Shown here in pieces: positions 38,778 to 49,645 of a stretch of DNA of 64,000 nucleotides. Both the position numbers and the translations under genes were made by a program. This DNA comes from Lichenostomus cassidix (Eukaryota; Chordata; Aves; Passeriformes; Meliphagidae): positions 26,158,558 through 26,222,557 of the forward strand of contig CM039211.1 of the NCBI GenBank assembly GCA_008360975.2, given 5' to 3'. Position 1 is the stretch's first letter. Every line of letters begins with the position of its first letter. The notes beneath the pieces are model-generated. The model was not told where the DNA came from. It saw only the letters and a list, made by a program, of their open reading frames with translations, and made no database searches.

Positions 38778-39550
38778 TATTGGAGATTGAAATGTTATAG
38801 TTTATGGCTTAAACATCTTCATGAAGGACTTTCGACTATTATAGCAAAACTGTACTACAAAAGCTGCAGGGAAAACCACCATGCCTTGAATAGGCTTTCT
38901 GACTGACGCCCTAAACTGCTTGCAGATGGAGATAAGATAAACTCAGGTCTGGGGAGAAAATAATACATTCACTTAGGGATCAGGTTTAACACCTTCAGTG
39001 TGAAGAGCACAGCCCCAGGTCTATCAGCTGCCAAGCCAGCACAGCCCCTCACACCAAAGGTGGGGTGGGGAGAGGTTTTGGGTGTGTGGTGAGAAAGCCA
39101 CTGGGCAGAGGCAGTGAACATCCAACCTCTGCTATGAGGAGGAGCTCAGCTGTGGGGCTCTGCACCCTGGGAAAGCTCATCCACACGGAAGGAGAGCGAG
39201 GGGTGTCATGGGCCATCAAAGGCCCCCCAAAGGGGTCCCCAGACCCCGCACCAGACATGATGCAACAGATCCACAGTGGGCAAGGGAGACAGTCAAACCT
39301 AGCTACTTTACAGGAGGTTTGTGGGTGTTCCCACCTGCCCAAAGTATCTATAAATCCACTGAATGCTACACTTTTCAGTAGTGGTGGTGGCAGGGGACCC
39401 TCACCATGAAGACCAGATGGAAGGAAGACATGAGATGTCGTGGGGATCCCCACAAGGGTGATATGTTTCTACCTAACCCCTGTCACTCTCTCTCACTGTC
39501 CCCTCACCGCCCCACACACCTTCCTTTCTATTTCTTTCTTTCTTTCTTTC
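38778..39550 (+). mobile_element. Outer LTR of the nest, 5' part
   Basis: This is the first 773 bases of an LTR inserted in CR1. It begins TATTGGAGATTG directly after the target site AATGG and carries TATAAAT at 39349-39355. It ends in a TTTC tract that is interrupted by a second LTR. The missing remainder is at 40950-41135. The first two bases are TA rather than the usual TG, presumably a later mutation. Two overlapping frames here (about 114 codons plus, 134 codons minus) match nothing known to me. Confidence 0.75.
39546..39550. repeat. Target-site duplication CTTTC, left copy (inner LTR)
   Basis: It is identical to 40945-40949 and lies at the end of a TTTC run that served as the target. 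Confidence 0.85.
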
Positions 39551-40944
39551 TGTGGCGGTTTAGCTTATCCCAGAACATCAGCAAGGTATTTTTAACTCTA
39601 AGAGAAATTTAAACTCCTCAAAAGCTGTTGTAGTAGGCCTGAAGAAGTGTCTGAGGGGTGGGGAGTGGCAAAAGATGGCTCCTGTGTGTCCTGAGTGAAG
39701 ATTCTGAAAGTTTTTCATCAAGTCCAGCAAAGCCAATCTCTGATGGCTCTGAAGGTGATGGACATGCTGCGAGCCAATCCTGGGCCAATTGGAGGTGCTG
39801 GTTACGCCTCTGTGAAAACATATTTAAGAAAAAATCAAAACAAAAGTAGGCTCACACTTCTTTTTAGTTAGAGGAGGAGGAGGAGGTAAAAATATGTGAA
39901 GGGAGAACAGCATGGAGACACCAAGGTCAGTGAAGAAGGTGGGGGAGGAGGTGCTCCAGGCTTTGGAGCTGAAAACCCTCTGCTAGCTGTGGTGAAGGCC
40001 ATGGTGGGAGCAGGAGGTCCCCTGCAGCCCATGGAGTCCACAAGGATGCAGAAATACACCCACAGCCCACTCCAGAAGAGCAGGTGGATGCCTGGAGGAA
40101 GCTGTGATCCAGTTGGAGTCTCATCTAAAGAGTTAAAACTGCAAAGGCCATGCAAGGGAGAGAAAGGCCTTGCTCCTGGGATGGAAGCAGCCTGGCCTTG
40201 GCTCGGGAGAATCTGCACAGCACCCTATAGACAAAGAGGCTCATGTTGCAGCAGAATTCGGGCGGGATGTTGCTTGTGAGATTAGACCCACGCCAAAGAA
40301 GTTCCCAGAGGACTGTCTGTCATGGGAGAGACCCCATGGTTAAGCAGAGGACCCCTATTCCTGATGGACTGACTGGAGGTAAAAACCCTTACCCTGCCCC
40401 CTGCCCATGCTGTTGGTTTGGAAAGAGGGAGGGGGATGAGCAGAGAAACTGCTTCTTAATAGGGAGGGGGTGAGAGCAGAGAGTCGGCACCCTGACTCAG
40501 AGAAACTGTCTTAAGAGAGAGAGAGAATGAGCAGAGAAACAGAATTTGTAGTGGAAGAATTGTGGTGATGAATGGATTTATGGATATGGACTAAGAGAAT
40601 ACCCCATACCCTCCCCCCTACCTGAGCTGTTGGTTGGAAGGAGGGAGGGGGGGATGAGTAGAAAATGGTGTCTTAAGAGGGAGGGGGTGAGTGAACAAAT
40701 GGTGTCTAAAAAGCTTATTTTAACCTCTCATTTATCCTCCAACTCTGTTAGGTAATTAAATCACTTTGCAACTTTAAGTTTGGAGCCTGTCTGCCCTTCT
40801 TCTGTTCTGTGCATCCCTTCATGTGTCCTGTCTGAACTCATGAAACTGGTGTGTGTTTAACAGTGTTTTTTCTTTCCACTCTCCTGTATGTCTGCTGCAG
40901 GAGAGCAAGGGTGCCTGGCATTTAGTCAGGGTCAAACCCCAACA
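39551..40944 (+). mobile_element. Inner 1394-base ERV solo LTR
   Basis: It starts TGTGGCGGTTTAGC and ends GTCAAACCCCAACA, imperfect inverted ends with TG...CA, and is flanked by exact CTTTC duplications. Two CCAAT boxes (39774-39778, 39785-39789) precede TATTTAAG (39821-39828), giving a plausible promoter. The expected polyadenylation signal near 40750 reads AATTAAAT, a change from AATAAA. If both sites are right, the R region is about 900 bases, unusually long. Motifs such as GAGGAGGTGCTCCAGGC and GGTGGATGCCTGGAGGAAGC recall a long-LTR ERV family common in songbirds. A roughly 85-base segment is present twice (40391-40472 and 40608-40692). No internal viral genes remain. Confidence 0.88.
40391..40692. 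repeat. Internal duplication inside the 1394-base LTR
   Basis: A segment running from ACCCTGCCCCCTGCCC through TGCTGTTGGTTTGGAA to GGGAGGGGGTGAG (40391-40472) recurs with changes at 40608-40692. A partial third piece (AGAGAAACTGTCTTAAGAG) lies between them. Confidence 0.75.
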
Positions 40945-40949
40945 CTTTC
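40945..40949. repeat. Target-site duplication CTTTC, right copy (inner LTR)
   Basis: Pairs with 39546-39550. Confidence 0.85.
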
Positions 40950-41135
40950 TCTTTCATTCTCTTTATCTCTTTTACTAGTAAATAAAATATATAGAGTGTT
41001 TTGACACCAACATCTAACCTCTTTTGGTTTTAATCATATTTTTTGGGTATATTTAGAACTTTTCTGTGTTTAATCTGTTTTATTCACAGAAACTGAGTTT
41101 TATTTGCTCTTCTGTGTTTAAACTGATTGGTAACA
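40950..41135 (+). mobile_element. Outer LTR of the nest, 3' part
   Basis: It continues the TTTC-rich tract and carries AATAAA at 40981-40986 about 35 bases in, the polyadenylation signal matching the TATAAAT at 39349. It ends ATTGGTAACA. The joined outer LTR is about 959 bases. Confidence 0.75.
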
Positions 41136-41396
41136 AATGGCCTGAAGTTGTGTCAGTGCATGGTTAGGCTGTATATCAGAAGAAGCTTCTTCATCCAGAG
41201 GGTGGTTGGGCACTGGAACAGGCTCCCCAGGGAAGTAGTCACAGCACCACGCCTGTCAGAGCTCAAGGGGAGGCTGGACAATGTTCTCAGGCACATGGTG
41301 TGGCTCTTGGGGTGTCCTGTGCCAGGCCAGGGGTTGGACTCACTTATCCTGCTGGGTCCCTTCTAACTCATCATATTCTGTGATTCTGTTATTCTT
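41136..41396 (+). mobile_element. CR1 LINE, 3' half of the split copy with intact terminus
   Basis: After AATGG (41136-41140) the text CCTGAAGTTGTGTCAG, TTCATCCAGAGGGTGGTTGG, CACTGGAACAGGCTCCCC, AGGCCAGGGGTTGGACTC and GGGTCCCTTCTAACTC is CR1 3' UTR. It ends with three octamer copies (ATTCTGTG ATTCTGTT ATTCTT, 41375-41396), the hallmark CR1 terminus. Confidence 0.93.
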
Positions 41397-42390
41397 AGCA
41401 TCTTCCTTTGCAAACAAAAATGGAAATAATTTTTTTACCAATTGTCAGTCTTCTGTTTTTCAATTATTTTTAAATATCCAACTCTTAAATTTTCATGTTG
41501 ATTAAGTCACAACGGTATAATTTCATCCTGAAGTGTAGGTGGGGTGGAATGATAAAATAATTATTCATTTGGCCATCACAAGAACTAATATGCCTTTATG
41601 TAATTCCTTTGATCTATTGGGAATTATTTTCAAGAGCTGCAGATAGAGATATAATGTGTTATGAATATAGGCATAAAAATATTTAATACCTAATAAATAG
41701 CTGTGACGTGGTTAAACACATTATTTTTGGACTTCTTCATCCAGGTCAGCAGAGAAACTGAGATGTGTATCAATTCCATGTGGTTTTCAAAGCTTGTCAG
41801 TGTGTCCTTAAGTATGTTACTGTCATTAATTTCTGCTATCATACCCAGGTATAAGGAACAGGAACAAAATTAATTCAAAATATTCTTGTCCTTGGATCAG
41901 AATTGTGGAGTTGCAGAGTGTGGTTTTACCAAGAGGAGTGACACTGTCAGACATGAGAGATTGTCATTCAGTTACAGAATGATCAACAGTCTCTGCAAGT
42001 CCATCAATACAGCATAACTCTGCCATAAGCCATTATCTCTGGTGGAAACAATGCCTTGAGGTAAAATCAGCCATCAAATTTACTACAAAAGAAATTATGG
42101 AAATGCATGTGGTCTCTCTATGTGTCATAGAGTCCTTAACATCTTAGTTATTTTAACTATTATTTAAACCCTTTCTGTCTAATCACATTTCACACTCCTT
42201 CAAAATACATGCTTAGCAGAGCCTGAAATTTGATGGAGCTCGTGGGATTGAATGAACTGCCTGAATAAATAACAAATAGGGAACTCAGGTGAGAATTTTA
42301 AAGGTTTCATCATTAGTTTAACTGTATTAATGAAAAAAAGGAAGTGAGGTTTTGCATTGAATTAATGGGAATGGAACAAAGCAACTTTTT
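41397..42390. other. Unique AT-rich non-coding DNA
   Basis: No gene or repeat recognised. Confidence 0.5.
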
Positions 42391-42392
42391 TT

Positions 42393-42408
42393 GGGGGGGT
42401 TGGGGGGG
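42393..42408 (+). other. G7-TT-G7 tract, quadruplex candidate
   Basis: Two runs of seven G separated by TT. Each run can supply two GGG blocks, so an intramolecular G-quadruplex with loops of 1, 2 and 1 bases is possible. It is preceded by a T run and followed by TTTGTCCCC. Confidence 0.7.
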
Positions 42409-42489
42409 TTTGTCCCCTTTTTTCAAAAGAAACATACTCTAGATGTCAATACAGATAAAAGGACTTTGTTTTAAGCAAAAGAAATTGGA

Positions 42490-42940
42490 CCTTGGGCATC
42501 ACCACTACTTTATTTCAAGTGGATTAGTTCACCAAGGTCTATGAATTGCCAGACCTTCAGATCAACAACTGGAGAGCAGAACCCCCACCTACAGTACACA
42601 TAATCAAGGGCATGTTGCTTCTTTTCATAAAAGACATTAGATTGTTCTTTGTGTGGACAGGTTAACTGAAAGAAGTACCTTGTCGCTGTTGAGCCGCTTG
42701 CAGAGAAAGGACCCGGGTTCTCAGCGTGGCAAGGAAAAAAGACCTTTACCATTTTGATTTCCATTTATATAGACTTTTCAGAGGGCACCCAGATTGGTCA
42801 GCCAGAAACCTCCCCCTAGGACTGATTGGCCAGGCCTGAACTGTCCAAATCTCGAGACACTGTTTCAACAACATCCAAACTTTGTTTATAAAACACAGGA
42901 GAAAGTTCTCATGGGAAAACCTGTGCTAGCCACAGTACCT
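42490..42940 (-). mobile_element. Probable ERV solo LTR, minus strand
   Basis: Read on the minus strand it starts near TGTGGCTAGCACAGG and shows two CCAAT boxes (plus-strand ATTGG at 42825-42829 and 42793-42797). A TATATAAA box follows (plus-strand 42764-42772) with a GC-richer transcribed part behind it. AATAAA appears near 42510 just before the end GTGATGCCC. The order and spacing suit an LTR promoter with R and U5. The word ACCTT flanks the outer edges (42489-42493 and about 42938-42942) and may be a target duplication, but then the ends would not be TG/CA. The family is not identified. Confidence 0.5.
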
Positions 42941-45105
42941 TAATCCTCTTCCTAAAGAAATTACTGATTGAAATTGTCAGCAATCACCATAATGAATAAC
43001 ATAACAGTAATACCATTCAGAAAAAGAATATTAAAAAAAAAAAGTGGTGAGGCACCACAAAAAAGCTGAATTTCTGCAGGTCTTCTCATACTTAGCATTA
43101 ACTTCACTGTTTATTGGTATCTTTCAAAAAAGACCAAACACCAACATTCTTCAGTTTTTTCTACTGCCTTTGATCTTAGAGGTTACAGAATTCAACTTAA
43201 ATACCCTAAGAATCAGCAAGAAAAAAATGAGTTATTTTCATTTTCTGCTGACCCAGATTGTGGTACTGCTGAATTGCTCATTGTGATCTCTCGCTTTCCT
43301 AAACCACATACTACAATGTTCTGGCTTAGTCATACCTGTTTAGCATACATTTTCTTCTCATAAATGTTTTTTGAAGTCTGTCTCCCTCTTTCAAACACGC
43401 CTTGTTCTTCCTCAGGTGATACCTTATACATGTTGGCTGTGCTGCAGCTCCCCGGGAAATAGAAATTCAAGTTTCAAGCTGTGCTTCTCATCTGTATAGC
43501 TGGGAATTGAGAATCTCTTTCCTAAACACACATGCCCTACTCACTGAACTACTGACCTCCATTATTAAAAGCAACTTCCCTTAATCATTCAGGGGAAAAA
43601 CCCCAACAACAACAACAAAAACCAAACAAAGAATCCACCATTTCTGCATCATCTGGTTTAGCAGCATAGACACGTCTCTGTGGTCAAAGAAAATGGTGGC
43701 ATTACAATAGTGTCAGCACTGCTACTGCAATTCCAGCTCATCACATCATTGAACTACTTGGAATCATACTGGTAACTTAGAAATCAGTAGCTGGGGGTTG
43801 TCCACCCAGCTGAAATGGCCATCAGGTATTTATCTTGGAGTGCCCGATTGTCATACGCATTGTAGAAAAACATGCTCTGTCTGCCTATGCTTAAATGCAC
43901 TGTCTAAATACATTCTCTCACCACATTCCTGGGTTTTATCAACTCTGTTACTGAGAAATTATTCAGCTATATTTGCTCATTGAATAAAAGAAGAGCTTGT
44001 TCCCTTTGTCTTAAATGGCTTCTTGCCTTATATTAGGCAGTGCACTGTCATTTCAATTCAGCAATTGGCATTATCTTATGGTATCATTAAGTGTACCATA
44101 CTATAGCAACTAAAACTTTAACTGAAGTAATATTTTATTATCTGTTTTCAAGTGTTTCTATGAAATATGTTACTGTTCTCAAGCAATGCAATGTATATAT
44201 CATTGTAATTTTAAAAAAAGACAATATGGTCATTTTAATTTCTTCAGTTCCACTCTAGAGTCCTTTAAAAGCTAGCATTTAAGGAAACAGCTAAAATAAA
44301 AAGGTGCTAATGTAAAAGCATCCCACTTCTCCTCTCCTCCTCCACAACTGCCACAAAAGTTTCAATATGATTAGAATAGTTCAATGTTCCTTTATGCTAA
44401 ACTGATTATCTTTAATCTAATTTTAAGTGAGCAATTCAAAAAAAGAAACTAAAACCTTTACTTACTTCTCAAAGTAGACTTAAACAATGCTATCAATCAG
44501 ACTTTCAGTGAAGAATGAGCAAAAGTGAAGGGAGGAGTCTAAACTATTCACTGATATTACCTGCTTATAAAAGGTACCAATACTGGCTTTAAATGTCTAT
44601 GCATGTTTGCTACTTTTAAATGTTACTTGAACTTTTTAGTCAAATGCTGAAAAGAACATTGAAGAATACTGTGTCTTTGATGCATTATATGTCATCTAAA
44701 AATATTCATATCTTCTGAAACACATCCGGAGAATTGCGGCAGTGATTCTGAAGTGTGATGCATAAGTTCTTAATTTATTATTAACAACCTGAAAAGCATC
44801 ACACTGAATGTTCTTAAAGAAATTTAGAAGGACAGATGCTTCAACTTTTTGAGTGTAATTCTGTAGTACTTAAGAAGACTGTAAAATATACATTAATATT
44901 CAAGCACAAAGAAATTTGATTAAAAGTAGTGTCCATCGTTCAAAACGACAAAGTTGTTTGCTCCAAAAAGTAATGGAAGGTGGCTTCACAATTAGCTGAG
45001 GAACCTATTATAGTAGGTTTTGTAGAAAGAGGGAGATGGAAAAGAAAAAAAAAAAAAGATAAAATGTTTATTCAGTAATGCAGTGACATTTGGGAGGTGT
45101 TTTTG
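42941..45105. other. Unique AT-rich non-coding DNA
   Basis: No gene is seen. A CAA-rich patch lies at about 43599-43626. A 10-base inverted repeat (44752-44805) is listed separately. Confidence 0.5.
44752..44805. repeat. Inverted repeat, 10-base arms, 34-base spacer
   Basis: AGTGTGATGC (44752-44761) and GCATCACACT (44796-44805) are exact reverse complements. Confidence 0.8.
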
Positions 45106-45147
<42 letters not shown>

Positions 45148-45148
45148 T
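45106..45148. repeat. (TTA)n microsatellite
   Basis: About 14 uninterrupted TTA units. Confidence 0.95.
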
Positions 45149-48100
45149 CACCAGTAATTTAACCAAGGCTGAGATGCTTGTAGAACAGCTTGTGGAGCAC
45201 TGAGATGCCAGTGGAACAGCATATTCCACATTCAGTTGTTTGAAGCTGTGCATCCTGAATAGAGTAAAAAAGAAATATCAAAGTGGAGATAAAATAAATT
45301 GCACCAAAATTGTGGTAAATTACAGAAATTGTTTCAGTCAAGTAACACAATTAATAATGAAATTTTGCATATTTTTTCTTAATTTGTCCTTTTTTTGGGG
45401 GGCACAGCAGGCTAGCATTAGCCAATATTTTCCTAAATCTTAATTCCCTTTAAAATTTGGATCTAAGCTATAAGCTTAACATCTTTATTGCTTAAAATAT
45501 AAAGCTTGTATTTAAGCACAAGAGTTAGCATCTCTGATAAGGTCTATAAATACATTTTGGAGGTTTGCATTTAATTTTAAGAAAATTCAAGCTCATTATT
45601 ATGGAAAATAATTTCTCTCTTATAGTTGGAGGGAAATATTACATACAGAAACCATTAAACAAAAAAATTATATACAAAACCAATAAAATAAAGTTTAAGT
45701 CATCAAATAGTAAATACTGCTTTAAATAGAGTGACACACAATTCCCTTGAAATAAACTGTGTATACGTAGATTCAAAGATTATTTATTTCATCTAGCATC
45801 TAAAATACAGTTCATCACATGTTGGGATAACTTTTTAGAGAATAAGACACTAATAAGCAGATATAGGGATTCTGGGAGCTACCCACTGCATGGGCTCTGG
45901 ACTGTTTAGGGGATATTGATAGGCTTTCATTCCTCTACCATTCCCTTTTTTTTTTCTTTTGATAGACAAAAATACACAGAGGTAACAAGGATAATGAGTC
46001 AGAATTTTGAAATAGGAATTATTACTTTAAGTGGACACAGTATATAAGCAGCAGAGTCAAGAATATGACCTTGGAACTTCAAGTCCAGAGTTAGGTTACT
46101 AAGCTACAGCTCACAAAATGCCATTACTGTGTATACTGCCATATGTTGTCTAAATATCTTAGCATATAGAATTATATTGCTGCATGACTTTCTGAATATT
46201 TCCCCTAAGTGCAATTTCTTCCTAAGAATACAAAATACAGATGCTGTGATTTAGCATGCGCTAGGAGGTCTCAGTAGGAAACTTGAATTCAGGGGGAATT
46301 ACACAGGCTTACTGTTCAACACCAAATTGATTTTAAAATTGTTATATGGCAACCTACAGTATAAAGCTCTGCACAATTTGGAATCTCTGTTTTTATCTGG
46401 CTTATTATCTATAAGAGTTTAGAGGATGTTGAGATCATCTGAAGTTGGCCATTTCAAAGCAGTGCACATAACGCTCAGCTGTTATGTTTGTCACTTTCAA
46501 ATCCATTTCCAGCTGAGGTCTAGAACACAGATTCAGGTTCATTTAAACATAAACTTTTATGTTTTCCATCTGACATCTTCAGCAACTGAGTACTTGTGCT
46601 TTGTATTTTATGTAGCTGAAAGTACAAAAATAAACAAACCAAAAGAAAATTACTTAGCAAAGAAACATTTTTTGCATCAAAAGAGATTCTATTTGTTTGT
46701 CTGGATGCTGTAAATAAACTAGAAGTGGTTGAATTCATGAGACTGTTTTTAGTAAATACCAAGGTTTGATCATGTTTAGCAACAAGTGTACATCCATTGT
46801 TCTTTCATCACATTAGTATGAGGATTGTATTTGCCATGTTCATTCATAACAAGAATGGAGACAATAATCAACTGCTTTTCTGCCAATGGATATGAGAGTG
46901 GCTGAATCAAATCAAAGCAAAAATCCATCTGACTGGGGCCAAAGACAGGTGCTTAGGGAAGAGTATAAGGATGATGCAAACATATTTGTGTGATTATGCT
47001 CTAGCCAAGTTTCTAGCAATGCATTGTTCATAGACATCCTAAAAAAATGTATTCTCTTCAGGTTTAAGTCTTGTATGGATTTTTCTTCTAAGTGCCTCCT
47101 GACTATATGTAGATTCAATAGTCTTGTTATCCTACAGCAACATATACATACTTAAAATATATGTTTTGTGAAAGAGACATACTCTTTCACTGCTTATGAA
47201 GTGGCTTTTGGAAATATTTGTAAAAACAGATATATTCTGGTATTGAATTGCTATAATAAACATTGTTGTGTTTCTGCCTGGAAAACCTGATGGCATGCCA
47301 ACTTTTAAAGTGTAACAGCAAAGACATTCCTTCATTAGTTATTCATGGAAACCTCCCAGGAATACCTAGAACTCCAAAACTATATAATTTTAACAATTTC
47401 CAATTAACGGTTGTCTTCATTCTTAGGAGGAAGAGATTTGGTCCAATGTTTTCAAAAGATATTACAGCAATTTTTCGTGAAATTTTAGAAAAGTATAACT
47501 AACATCACAGTTAAAGTCTTATTAGTAATTTAATTTATTTGACTTTATACAAGGTTACTGGCAGGAAAGATATGCCTATTTTTCTGATGAGTTTTCCTGG
47601 GCAGTGTGTTTTATATCAAGACTCAATGTCTGTAGCCTGTGCTACAGTAACTTAGCATATAACATATTTTACTAAATTTGTATGTAATAGGTATCTAATT
47701 TCTGTGTGCTTTACTTCATGTTGTCATGATTAACACAAATGTGCCTTTAAAAATATCTTTAAAAACATATTTCAAATTATCACAACAAAAAGGGACTTTT
47801 ATACTGAAAATTCTTTTGTGCATATTTTTATCCATTAGTAAAATCTAGGTTTTCACAAATAGTACAAGGGCAGTAAAAATGAAAAATCTAGGGTTGACAT
47901 AAGCATATGTATGACTGTATTTTTGGCTGCAGACTTAGAAATGAATATTTGTTGAAGTAATCTTGAAAATAACAAATTGTTCATATCCATGTTTTAGTAG
48001 CTGTTTTTCAACAAATGCAAAAGAATACCAATACCAGTACATCTTGCATGCTTTCCAAAAACCAGCAGTTATACAAAATTGCTATCAAAGCACTGTAATT

Positions 48101-48599
48101 TTAATTAAAACAAAAGATTGTTAACTATGCTTGTAGTTTTTGATCCCCAGTGATTTTAAAAACAAACAGAATAAACCAAACAAAAAAAAATCAGATTTGA
48201 TAGTTTAACATCAAGTTTTTAACATTAAAGGTAACATGGCCAGCTTATAAAATGACTTACAGAATTTATATTAACATAAAAAATTCTTGTTTAGATTGCA
48301 CTTGCAAAGTAACAAAAATTTGTGGTCATAATGCAAATTCTGTCAGAAATGCATATTCCACTTATATGCAAGAAGAAGATCAGAAATATTGTTTGGGACT
48401 TAAAAGAACCTATTTCAGTGGTAGTCCCAGCTTTGGGGAAGAAGCAAAGGAATTTTAAATGGGCATAATGAAAAAAATAAGATTGGTTCACAATAGGAGT
48501 GGTTCAGAATTGCAGTAGGTACCGAAAGACTCTTGTATTACCATCCTTTGAAATTTCCAAAACTACTGAAGAAAAGCCATTAGTAATCTGGCCTAACTT
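45149..48599. other. Unique AT-rich non-coding DNA
   Basis: No gene, LTR or CR1 recognised. Frames of 60-95 codons occur on both strands without known motifs. Confidence 0.5.
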
Positions 48600-48685
48600 T
48601 GAAGTTAGCCCTGCTTTGAGAAAAAGGTTGGACTACATACCTGCAGCAATGCTTTACAACACAATTTTCTATGCTTTCTATAAAA
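48600..48685 (+). mobile_element. CR1 LINE 3'-end fragment, old
   Basis: GAAGTTAGCCCTGCTTTGAG, AAAAAGGTTGGACTACATAC and the CTATGCTTTCTATAAAA end follow the plus-strand CR1 3' UTR (GTCAGCCCTGCTTTGAGCAG, GGTTGGACTAGATGACCTCC) with decay toward the terminus. Confidence 0.65.
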
Positions 48686-49187
48686 CCTCTGCATAGCACT
48701 GTTGTGCCTGGCAAAGGTGATCAGAAGAATATAAGAAAACACTTAGTTGCATATGATTCTATAATGTAATTTGTGAGGCAGAAAATTGATCTCCCTACAG
48801 GCTACAAGGATGGTGTGTTAACCAGCACTTAGAATCATAATGTTGGCTTGTTTAGCGTGTGGGAAACACTCAGAGGCCATGGTTTGAACTAAAGTAGGTC
48901 AACTAAACAAGCCTATCTGACTAGCTTCTTTAGTTCTCAACTCCCTATTGTTTTTGTGTACCCTTAGCACCTTGTGTCCTTGCATTTGTACACTATGTAA
49001 ATGAAACTCACAGGTTCTCCCACTCTTTCTTGTTCTTCCTTTCCCAGAGTCATAACACGTCTATTTCACCCTGCTCTGAAATAAACTGAACAGTGACAAG
49101 TACTGCCTTAATTTCTGTGCTGGTTCACTTGACTTCAAACAGGAACCTTGTCATATCATGTCACTTCTACAGGAAACACCACTAGCT
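48686..49187. other. Non-coding DNA before the TTCC array
   Basis: Nothing recognisable. Confidence 0.45.
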
Positions 49188-49460
49188 TTTCCTTCCTTCC
49201 TTCCTTCCTTCCTTCCTTCCTTCCTTCCTTCCTTCCTTCCTTCCTTCCTTCCTTCCTTCCTTCCTTCCTTCCTTCCTTCCTTCCTTCCTTCCTTCCTTCC
49301 TTTCCTTCCTTCCTTCCTTCCTTCCTTCCTTCCTTCCTTCCTTCCTTCCTTCCTTCCTTCCTTCCTTCCTTCCTTCCTTCCTTCCTTCCTTCCTTCCTTC
49401 CTTCCTTCCTTCCTTCCTCTCCCTCCCTCCCTCCCTCCCTCCCTCCCTCCCTCCCTCCCT
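49188..49460. repeat. (TTCC)n then (TCCC)n compound microsatellite
   Basis: TTCC units run from about 49190 to 49418 with one extra T near 49301 that shifts the phase. A switch to about ten CCCT units follows. The three reading frames give proline/serine/leucine/phenylalanine repeats on one strand and lysine/glutamate/glycine/arginine repeats on the other; none is a gene. Confidence 0.98.
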
Positions 49461-49555
49461 CATGCTCACTCAGTAGCATGAAGAGCAGTAAAAGTGTGAG
49501 TTGTCACATTAAGGGTTTCACTTTACATCATGCTATCATATCAATGCAAGGACCA

Positions 49556-49645
49556 GTAGGGAACATAATTCTCATATTGAATTCAAAACACAGCACTATA
49601 TGTGCTAGGAGAAAATTAACTCCATCCCAGCCAAGAAGAGGGGAC
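49556..49645 (-). mobile_element. ERVL-type LTR 5'-end fragment, minus strand
   Basis: ACATAATTCTCATATTGAAT, AAAACACAGCACTATATG, GCTAGGAGAAAATTAACTCC and ATCCCAGCCAAGAAG match, on the reverse strand, the first ~90 bases of the common avian ERVL-type LTR (whose start reads like GGCTGGGATAGAGTTAATTTT). Only this piece is left, beside the microsatellite. Confidence 0.65.

Noticed and set aside
39049..39453. Overlapping frames of 114 and 134 codons on opposite strands
   Set aside because: Both are inside the outer LTR; GC-rich LTR sequence leaves frames open by chance.
39896..40279. 127-codon plus-strand frame
   Set aside because: It lies wholly within the 1394-base LTR and starts at a GAG/GGA-rich patch; it resembles no viral or host protein.
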